Shown here: one piece after another, positions 7,433-13,501 of the stretch
Numbering within the stretch: the stretch's first letter is position 1
Layout: each line of letters starts with the position of its first letter
DNA from: JBBQTU01 sp038213005
GTDB lineage: Bacteria; Planctomycetota; Phycisphaerae; Tepidisphaerales; Tepidisphaeraceae
DNA: 24,230 nucleotides
Assembly (NCBI GenBank): GCA_038213005.1
Contig: JBBQTU010000035.1
Coordinates: 1 to 24,230, forward strand
Direction: 5' to 3'
Notes under the pieces: generated by a model
Told to the model about the DNA's origin: nothing
Databases searched by the model: none
The model's input: the letters and a program-made list of their open reading frames with translations, nothing else
Made by a program: the position numbers and the translations under genes

Positions 7433-8554
7433 TTACGCGCGCGGTGCCGCCGGGGCCGCCGCTTGCGCACCCGCACCGTTAACCAACTCCGCTGCCCAAG
7501 GCTGCAAGGCTCGTTCTGGCATGCCCGGTCGCCCGGCGGTGGTCAAGTAAGCCCAGGCAATTTGCTCACGGAATGGACTGTCGATGGACGCAACCCGCTC
7601 GAAGCATGGCTTGGTGTCGTCCGTGCAGCCGATCGACTTAAGAGGAATCACGTCCAGGTCCTTTAGGGATGCAACCATGCCGGGCACTGCGCCACACGCC
7701 GGAAGCGGCAGCCAGCCGTTCCATGCGCCTTGTGAAAGAACCAGCCGCATAACATGTTCTTGCAGCTTTGCCGAGTCCTTCTCCTTCAAGGCCGACTTGA
7801 GCTTCTCTATCATGACGCTAGACGGATAGCATTTGGCCACGAGAACCGTCTTCACCTTTCCGCGTCGTGCCGTATCGCATGACGGAGTTAGCAAGAGCCG
7901 ATAGTTCGTCGGGTCATCTTTCGCTCCGCCTCGCTTCACGAGCACGTCGCCGGTGAGCGGATCATTGCCGATGGCAGGGATTAGGTACTGCTCCCAACAG
8001 GTCAGCTCGTGCTGTCCGATGAGCGTCGGATCGTCCATCGACGCAGCGATGCGCCGCCTGCCAGCGTGGAGCAAATGTGCCGTGTCATTCGTCGGGATAG
8101 CGCCCGACCCAGCCGTATCGCGAAGCACCTTGTGGATAACAGCGTTGACCTCGGTCCGCAATGACCGTATTGCCTCTACAGCGGGGCGGAAGTCCTTGAG
8201 GGCAGCGACGACCTCGTCCACTTTGCCATATCCCTTATTGATGCGTTTAACAAAGGGATGTGAGGCCGGAACCGGGGGAGTCAGATCTGCTTCCGATCCC
8301 GAGTGAATAACGATGGGACAGAAGTTGTCGTCCCACACCGACTTCCACGTTCTCTGCCCTGGAAAGCACGTGGACTCAATCCCTTGCATCAGATCAAGAA
8401 CAACCGCATCCGGTCGGAACTCAGCGATGATCTCGATAGCTTTGTCGAAGTCTGCTTCCATTCTGCAGGTTACGCCTTGGATGCCCTTCTCTATCGCCAG
8501 GGCGATGACCGTCGCATCGTCCTCAACATCATCTATGATCAGTACCGTTTGCAT
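7433..8554 (-). CDS. response regulator with receiver domain and unrecognised C-terminal domain
   Basis: A 373-aa protein. Residues 1-125 are a receiver domain: MQTVLIIDDVEDD has the acidic pair Asp8/Asp9, DAVVLDLMQG supplies the phospho-acceptor Asp54, IVIHSGS the conserved Ser85, and FVKRINKG the lysine. Its partner kinase is encoded 18 nt upstream. Residues about 150-360 are not a DNA-binding domain I recognise. They hold WEQYLIPAIGNDPLTGDVLV, then YRLLLTPSCDTA and VLVAKC, and later ASIDSPFREQIAWAYLTTAG. The TPSCD and SPFRE stretches look like conserved cores. The C-terminus is Ala-rich. The ATG at 8554 has GGAG about 10 nt upstream. The output of the relay is unknown; an enzymatic or binding role seems as likely as transcription. 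Confidence 0.82.
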   Translation of the reverse strand: MQTVLIIDDVEDDATVIALAIEKGIQGVTCRMEADFDKAIEIIAEFRPDAVVLDLMQGIESTCFPGQRTWKSVWDDNFCPIVIHSGSEADLTPPVPASHPFVKRINKGYGKVDEVVAALKDFRPAVEAIRSLRTEVNAVIHKVLRDTAGSGAIPTNDTAHLLHAGRRRIAASMDDPTLIGQHELTCWEQYLIPAIGNDPLTGDVLVKRGGAKDDPTNYRLLLTPSCDTARRGKVKTVLVAKCYPSSVMIEKLKSALKEKDSAKLQEHVMRLVLSQGAWNGWLPLPACGAVPGMVASLKDLDVIPLKSIGCTDDTKPCFERVASIDSPFREQIAWAYLTTAGRPGMPERALQPWAAELVNGAGAQAAAPAAPRA

Positions 8555-8572
8555 AGGCAGAGCTCCGACAAA

Positions 8573-10714
8573 TCACATCAGCGGCAGGTCAAAGACAAAG
8601 GTCGCGCCGCCGATCTTTCCGTTGCGGTCGAGTGCAAGCTTCCCGCCATAATCGGCGACGAGTTCCGACGCCACCGTCAACCCCATGCCGATTCCCCCCG
8701 GCTTGTTCGTGACGCCCGGCCAGAAAATCTTCTCGGCATCCTCTTCTGATACGCCCGGACCCGAGTCGTGTACCTGTATGGAAATCCGCTTGCCATCACT
8801 AGCCGGTTGCATGCAAATCTCGATCCGTCGGTCTGCAGACGTTTTGTGGCTTAGCCAGTAGACTGCGTTTCCCAGAAGGTTCAGGAGAACGGCGTCAAGC
8901 TCCCCCGGATCCACGGCGACCTCCGTAACGGTGCCCTGCGGAAGTACGATTGCAATCTTGCCCGCCTTCAGATCATTTGCCAGCATCTGGAGCGTGCGAA
9001 GCACGCTCTCTTCGACGCACGCGTTTCGCGCGCGCCGCTTGAACTGGCGATTCGCCAAAGGCGCGAAGGTGTTGGCGAGCCGATCCAGCGCCTCGACAGC
9101 GCGGGATGCCATGTCCAACTTGCTTGCCATTAAGTCGGCGTTGGCTGCGTGCGGCTCGGTCTTTCGCAGTTCTTCAACAACGTGCCCCAGAACGCTCGTG
9201 CGGTTGCGCACCTCATGGACCAACATGTGAGCAATCGTGCCAACCGTCGCAAGTCGGCTGTAGTAGACGAACCGGGTCTCGATCTCTTCACGGGCCTTGT
9301 CGAGTTTGTCGCTGAAGTCCTCAACCAGCGGCAACGCTTCCGAGGCGGGTCCACCGTCATTCGCTACGTCCGTGACGCTGGATACTAGTTCCCTGGCGTT
9401 CAACTGCTTGAAGAGGTCGGAGACTCGCCGCTCTTTCGTCGTATCGCGGCGATCCTTGTCCCGCTCATTCTCCATTATCGAGACGATCGCGCGAAGTGTT
9501 TCCTCGAAGGCCAGAACTTGTGGCGTTGCCGCCAGCCGCTCCCGATCACTTGTGTCTTCAAGGTCGGGGTTCCTAGTGGCCGAGATGGCGACATAGCCGA
9601 CCAACTGGGGCGTACTGAGGCGGGGACCGACCTTCCCGATACGGCGAACGTCGAGGCCCAACCAATCTCTTGTGCCCTCGGACTTCGGCAAGACGAGCAC
9701 GCCGTCCCGGTAAACGGAGATACCCTTGTATGCCCTGATGTCGGATCGTACGGATGACTTCTTCAACTCGAAGCGTTCCGCGATCTCTTGGGTGTCCTGC
9801 GGGCCAATATCCCAGGCGCGAAACTCGAACCGAAAGGGACCGAAGCCCGGCTCGCCCATGCCGTTTAGGGTAGCGTCATCGGCCTGCTCTTGGACCTGTT
9901 TCCAGGTTACGGTTCCAGAGGTCGTGCGATGCCCAGTGCCCCGTACGGCATGGTACTGGTAGCGATAGCGCACCTTGCCCGATGCACCGACCGCGCCGCA
10001 TATGACGTACTTGGGGTGTTCGAGGAACTCTGGCGGCGTGATGTCAACGGGGTTTTCAAATAGCGCAGGCGTGGTCAAGCGGATAGCGAAATCTTGGTTG
10101 ACATCGAACGGAGGCAGGAGCCGCCCGAGATTATCTCTGAGGTCGTCCCAAGTTGACTCGTTCCACTTTGTCCGTAGCGGGAAGATCCGAAGCAGGGTGC
10201 CGGACTTAGCAAACTGCCGCTGGGGGGTGCGTGCAATCGTGGCTATGCATCGGTCCAGGCTCTCACACTTCGCCAATTGCTCCCAGTTCACCTTGATCGT
10301 CCAACACTCGCCTTCCTCGGACTGCGTGATCATCTCGAGCTCTATCCCGAGCCGCGCAGCAGAAAGGCGTCCAAGTCCTTTTTGTCCCGAAGCGCGCCGG
10401 TTCCGCTTTCCGGGAAGCTTCGCGAACGGGTTGTCTTCCCTGTACGGCGTCGCAACCGTGCACCACGCCTCTTCGATAGTCTCGCGGCTCATGCCCGAGC
10501 CGTTGTCCTCAATCTCAAGGATCTTATCGCCAGCGAGAAAACGCACGTCAACGGTCGTGGCATAAGCGTCGTAAGCGTTCTTGACCAGTTCGATGATGGC
10601 CACCACGTCATTCGTGACAAGATCTGCGCCAAGCGCCTTGAATGCTCGTGGGTGGATCCGAAAGGGCAGCGACTCAGGTGCCTCGGGAGGGTCGTTATGT
10701 GGTTTCGTTGTCAC
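8573..10714 (-). CDS. dual GHKL protein: HSP90/MORC-like ATPase fused to a histidine kinase
   Basis: A 713-aa cytoplasmic protein with two ATPase domains of the GHKL fold. The first (about residues 18-200) has IIELVKNAYDAY with Asn46, the DNGSGM box at 70-75 and GQKGLGRLS at 110-118, as in HSP90, MutL and MORC proteins. A long middle region (about 200-480) may be a transducer or sensor; a coiled coil near 460-490 is likely. The second is a histidine kinase core: AHMLVHEVRN with His500 as phospho-acceptor, NLLGNAVYWL, HDSGPGVS near 649-656, and GGIGMGLTV near 673-681. No membrane segment is seen, so the signal is probably intracellular. The GTG at 10714 directly follows the dcm stop codon (TAGGTG), with GGGAG 7 nt upstream, implying translational coupling. 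Its target is probably the regulator encoded next. Confidence 0.88.
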   Translation of the reverse strand: MTTKPHNDPPEAPESLPFRIHPRAFKALGADLVTNDVVAIIELVKNAYDAYATTVDVRFLAGDKILEIEDNGSGMSRETIEEAWCTVATPYREDNPFAKLPGKRNRRASGQKGLGRLSAARLGIELEMITQSEEGECWTIKVNWEQLAKCESLDRCIATIARTPQRQFAKSGTLLRIFPLRTKWNESTWDDLRDNLGRLLPPFDVNQDFAIRLTTPALFENPVDITPPEFLEHPKYVICGAVGASGKVRYRYQYHAVRGTGHRTTSGTVTWKQVQEQADDATLNGMGEPGFGPFRFEFRAWDIGPQDTQEIAERFELKKSSVRSDIRAYKGISVYRDGVLVLPKSEGTRDWLGLDVRRIGKVGPRLSTPQLVGYVAISATRNPDLEDTSDRERLAATPQVLAFEETLRAIVSIMENERDKDRRDTTKERRVSDLFKQLNARELVSSVTDVANDGGPASEALPLVEDFSDKLDKAREEIETRFVYYSRLATVGTIAHMLVHEVRNRTSVLGHVVEELRKTEPHAANADLMASKLDMASRAVEALDRLANTFAPLANRQFKRRARNACVEESVLRTLQMLANDLKAGKIAIVLPQGTVTEVAVDPGELDAVLLNLLGNAVYWLSHKTSADRRIEICMQPASDGKRISIQVHDSGPGVSEEDAEKIFWPGVTNKPGGIGMGLTVASELVADYGGKLALDRNGKIGGATFVFDLPLM

Positions 10715-11785
10715 CTATGCTCCCTTCAGCGAAGGTTCGTAGCGTACCGGACTAGCGAGGAGTTGCTCCGCGTGACATCGAATAAACTCCGGCGGAAGGG
10801 CGTTGCCAATCATGGCTGCGATGCGAACCTTGCCGAGACCCACTGGGAATCTGTAGTTCCTAGGAAACGTCTGCAGAAGCGAGGCCTCTCGCATCGTGAT
10901 GGCTCGATTCTCCTTCGGATGCAGGAAGCGACCCTTTGACGGGTTAAAGCAGCCTGTGGTGATCGTGGGCGCGGGACGGTCCCACGACATGCGGCCATAG
11001 ACGTCCTTAAAGCCATCGGACTTTCGGTGGCATTTGAGTTGGAGTGCTTCGGGTAGTGCGGATCGGCTGCCCCCATTCAGCGGGATGGCGGCGATCCGTT
11101 GCTGAGTCAACGCCGTGCGATTCTCCTTCAGGTCGTGGAGTGCGTCACCGCTGGCGCCAGCAGGCGGGAGATTGCCGATGGCATCCCGAACCGTAAAGCG
11201 GTGAGCTGCCTTGTCGCCGAAACTCACGCCGCCGCATCGGCGGGCGAGTACCACAAGCCGCCAGCGACGCTGAGGGACGCCGTAGTCGGCGACATTCAGA
11301 ACCTTGGCCTCGAAAGCATAGCCGCATTCCTTGAGCGCTTTCTTGAATGCGACTAGCCGGCGGTTGGTGAAAAGGGCCGGCACGTTCTCAAGCATGACCG
11401 CCTTCGGCATGAGCCCAATCACGAGGCGCTGAAAGTCGAAGATGAGGTCGTTTCGTTTGTCACGAACCCTCCGGCCGCCATTGCGCGTGCGGAGCGACGA
11501 GAACCCCTGGCACGGGGGGCAGCCACCGAGTAGCTCCAGTTCGCCCTGACGAAGGCCGAGCTTCTCCAACATGTCCTCTGCTGTCACATCTTGGATGCCC
11601 TTACGCCACAGGTGAACATCGGGATGATTCAAGGCATAGACGTCACATGCGTCAGAGTCGATCTCGATCGCGCCGACGACGGAGACACCAGCCTTCTTGA
11701 AGCCTGCGGTCATGCCTCCGCAGCCAGCGAAACAATCGACCGCGCGCGGTATGGCGGGCAGTATTGTTGCATTCCCTAACTTCAT
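10715..11785 (-). CDS. dcm: DNA (cytosine-5) methyltransferase
   Basis: A 356-aa C5-cytosine methylase that transfers a methyl group from S-adenosylmethionine to cytosine in a short DNA site. Motifs appear in order: AVDCFAGCGGMTAGF (I, residues 15-29), GGCPPCQGFSS (IV, catalytic Cys92), MLENVPALF (VI), PQRRWR (VIII), PAPTITTG, and MIGNALPP (X, 325-332). The target-recognition region between VIII and IX (about 185-265) is short, suggesting a simple target. The frame extends upstream to a TTG at 11821, but the ATG at 11785 is preferred because a promoter sits just before it and the Met-Lys start gives a normal N-terminus. It is the first gene of the operon and partners Vsr at the other end. The target sequence cannot be told from here. 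Confidence 0.93.
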   Translation of the reverse strand: MKLGNATILPAIPRAVDCFAGCGGMTAGFKKAGVSVVGAIEIDSDACDVYALNHPDVHLWRKGIQDVTAEDMLEKLGLRQGELELLGGCPPCQGFSSLRTRNGGRRVRDKRNDLIFDFQRLVIGLMPKAVMLENVPALFTNRRLVAFKKALKECGYAFEAKVLNVADYGVPQRRWRLVVLARRCGGVSFGDKAAHRFTVRDAIGNLPPAGASGDALHDLKENRTALTQQRIAAIPLNGGSRSALPEALQLKCHRKSDGFKDVYGRMSWDRPAPTITTGCFNPSKGRFLHPKENRAITMREASLLQTFPRNYRFPVGLGKVRIAAMIGNALPPEFIRCHAEQLLASPVRYEPSLKGA

Positions 11786-11792
11786 GTGCATG

Positions 11793-11821
11793 AAGATACA
11801 GCGGTCCCAGAGCGCAGGCAA
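11793..11821 (-). promoter_or_regulatory. promoter of the dcm operon (leaderless layout)
   Basis: On the minus strand, TTGCCT (11816-11821), a 17-nt spacer and TATCTT (11793-11798) precede the ATG at 11785 by 7 nt. Transcription should start at the ATG. No Shine-Dalgarno sequence is present. The promoter would drive dcm, kinase, regulator and vsr together. Confidence 0.55.
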
Positions 11822-11958
11822 TATGATCTGCTGGCGAGGGTTAAGAATTCAAGCGGCACTTGGCTGGCCTTTCGTGGCTCTTGCGGACAACGGCGGCGAT
11901 GGTGATCCACCGTTGCGCGGTACTCTGATGGCGAGACAACGTCCTGGCGCCCTGTCTG

Positions 11959-12561
11959 TCAAGACCACTCCACAAGCCCTTTCCACGACGTCTCAACCTG
12001 AGTTCCCAGCGGTTCGGCCGTCTTAAACGCGTAGCCCTGCCGGCCCTTCTGGTCTACGAGGCCGAGGGTCTTGAACCACGCCAGGCTGAGATAGGCCTGA
12101 TAGCCGGGGACTTCGTTCTGGCCGTCGGCCGAGAGGACGGGGAAGAACTTGTCGGCGGAGAAGACTTTCTTGCCGACGGCGGCCTTCTGGATGCTGTTGG
12201 CGGTGGCTATAACGGACGTATAAGGTGCTTTGTGTATGTATTCCTTCCGATCCTTTTTGGACCACCCCACCTTAACAAGTTGATCGCCTTGGCGAAAGAA
12301 TTTTGGGTACTGTTTTGCCTTGGCCCGGCCAGCAACGATGGCCGGAGGGAGAGGGCGGGCGGAGGATCGCACGTCGGAGACGTGCGCCACGGAGACCTGC
12401 CCGGCGGTGGCGGACGAATGCAGAGACTTGATCGTCTTGATCCAGGAGGTGACTTCATCGACGGCGTCGTAATCCTCGGCGGTGACGGCCTGCTGGATGG
12501 CGGCCTTGAGCCCTTCCTCGGCCGTGCGGAGGGTGTCAATTGCGGTTTGTCGGTGGTCCAT
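11959..12561 (-). CDS. hypothetical protein of 200 aa upstream of dcm
   Basis: I do not recognise this family. The N-terminal part (about residues 1-50) is a predicted amphipathic, probably coiled-coil, helix pair (TAIDTLRTAEEGLKAAIQQA). The centre and C-terminus (about 80-180) look like one compact domain: YPKFFRQGDQLVKVGWSKKD, then EYIHKAPYTSVIATANSIQK and YLSLAWFKTLGLVDQKGRQGY. The last element resembles a winged-helix-like turn, but this is a guess. It has no signal peptide or membrane segment. Its stop is 137 nt upstream of the dcm promoter, on the same strand, so it may be a fixed neighbour of the methylase operon or unrelated. The ATG at 12561 is chosen from the promoter immediately upstream; a GTG at 12579 would lie inside that promoter. 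Confidence 0.7.
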   Translation of the reverse strand: MDHRQTAIDTLRTAEEGLKAAIQQAVTAEDYDAVDEVTSWIKTIKSLHSSATAGQVSVAHVSDVRSSARPLPPAIVAGRAKAKQYPKFFRQGDQLVKVGWSKKDRKEYIHKAPYTSVIATANSIQKAAVGKKVFSADKFFPVLSADGQNEVPGYQAYLSLAWFKTLGLVDQKGRQGYAFKTAEPLGTQVETSWKGLVEWS

Positions 12562-12567
12562 GGCGGG

Positions 12568-12596
12568 AAGATACGGCACGCCTTCCTGTATGTCAA
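12568..12596 (-). promoter_or_regulatory. near-consensus promoter of the 200-aa gene (leaderless layout)
   Basis: On the minus strand a perfect TTGACA (12591-12596), a 17-nt spacer and TATCTT (12568-12573) are followed after 6 nt by the ATG at 12561. This is the strongest promoter match in the window and the clearest case for a leaderless mRNA. Confidence 0.7.
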
Positions 12597-12922
12597 TGTT
12601 ATTTTCGCTGTATTGTAATTTGTGTTGTTTAGTGGCTCTAAGGGGAACGCAGCCAGTGCTTTTATCACTTTCAAACCGTTTTCACATATTGGCTCAACTC
12701 CCAGCGCCACGGCTCCTTCCCGAGCGCTACCGCCGTGCTCCCGCCACCTCACCGGCTTTGGCCAGCCCACTCTGCTTCCTCTGCTTGCTCCTGTTCAATC
12801 CTGGTTTGAGCTCAGGGTCCAGCGCAACCGCTCCTTCTTGCTCGTTACCGCATCCACCCGATCCATCTAATTCGCCGAGCGGCACATCCGCCCGAAAAAA
12901 CGGCACATGCCTCAGATTGGAC
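12597..12922. other. non-coding stretch, no feature recognised
   Basis: Between the promoter of the 200-aa gene and the orphan promoter at 12923. The sequence is AT-rich near 12600-12680 and then pyrimidine-rich on the plus strand. I see no gene, repeat or RNA in it; frames crossing it have no family resemblance or start signal. Confidence 0.5.
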
Positions 12923-12951
12923 TTGACCCGTCCATCCCCCTATCTTATACT
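12923..12951 (+). promoter_or_regulatory. orphan promoter upstream of a boxA-like element
   Basis: TTGACC (12923-12928), a 17-nt spacer and TATACT (12946-12951) form a strong sigma-70-type promoter. Transcription would start near 12958. No start codon with a ribosome site follows, so the transcript should be non-coding or a long leader. Confidence 0.6.
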
Positions 12952-12994
12952 TACAACCATTAGCCGTGGCGACCAGCGTGCGCGCCGACCGTGG

Positions 12995-13006
12995 TGCTCT
13001 TTGACA
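12995..13006 (+). promoter_or_regulatory. boxA-like antitermination element
   Basis: TGCTCTTTGACA matches the boxA consensus that binds NusB/S10 in rRNA leaders and in some CRISPR leaders. It sits about 37 nt after the predicted start of the orphan promoter, the expected order. No rRNA, tRNA or CRISPR repeat follows in the window. Confidence 0.5.
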
Positions 13007-13117
13007 TGTGAATATCCGGCCACTAACCGCCGGCCGCCACGCCAGCCAGGCCCGAAATGGCACTCCGCGGTAAAGACCTAACACGTGTGACTTTGTCGTT
13101 GGTTCGGTCACGCTCCA

Positions 13118-13142
13118 TGTATCACGTATCCCGTATCCCGTG
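13118..13142 (+). repeat. short CGTATCC heptamer repeat
   Basis: About three units of the type CGTATCA/CGTATCC follow each other (TATCACGTATCCCGTATCCC). It is a simple-sequence repeat in non-coding DNA. Confidence 0.5.
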
Positions 13143-13180
13143 CCGCCCCCATGCGACTTACATTCAATCAGCTCGGCGAC

Positions 13181-13311
13181 ACGAAACCTGCGCGTCTTCC
13201 CCCCTGAATCGCGCGTAAGTCCTTATCAGCACTGCTCTCCCGACCCCCTCCCCCCACCCCTGAAAAACGTGCGCATCTTACCCATCGGATCGCACGTAAG
13301 TCTATCAGACA
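13181..13311 (+). repeat. two imperfect direct copies of a 50-bp unit
   Basis: Copies at 13181-13232 and 13261-13311 share the pattern GAAA...TGCGCxTCTT...TCGCxCGTAAGTC...TATCAG. They are separated by a C-rich spacer of about 28 nt. A fainter third match may lie at 13151-13172. The meaning is unknown; candidates are regulatory sites of the downstream gene or decayed repeat elements. Confidence 0.4.
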
Positions 13312-13501
13312 GGGACCGGTGGCAGGTGTCCGCCAACCCTGTGGCACCCCAAGCCATCCACTGAGGGCCGACTCTCAAACCGGGCTGAGGAATCCACCCG
13401 CCCCGTACCATCGGAGCGCACCCATCGCGCAGCGATGGAAAGCCTGTGCCCTTGATCGGCGTGCTCTTGATCATCCCCACAACCCCTGCGAGGATTGGCT
13501 C

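Larger units (their letters stand above)
13007..13501 (+). other. possible non-coding transcript region behind the boxA element
   Basis: About 500 nt with no supportable gene on either strand. It holds small inverted repeats (CCGGC at 13016-13020 with GCCGG near 13031; GTGAC and GTCAC near 13086-13110), a heptamer repeat at 13118-13142 and two related copies of a 50-bp unit at 13181-13311. The right part also serves as the upstream region of the acyltransferase fusion gene. Confidence 0.35.

Noticed and set aside
12207..12770. Minus-strand frame overlapping the 200-aa gene
   Set aside because: Lies in another frame of the better-supported gene and crosses its promoter; Arg/Pro/Ser-rich with no motif.
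12923..13501. An rRNA operon or CRISPR array behind the boxA-like element
   Set aside because: No 16S or tRNA sequence and no repeat-spacer pattern follows; only the promoter and boxA are supported.
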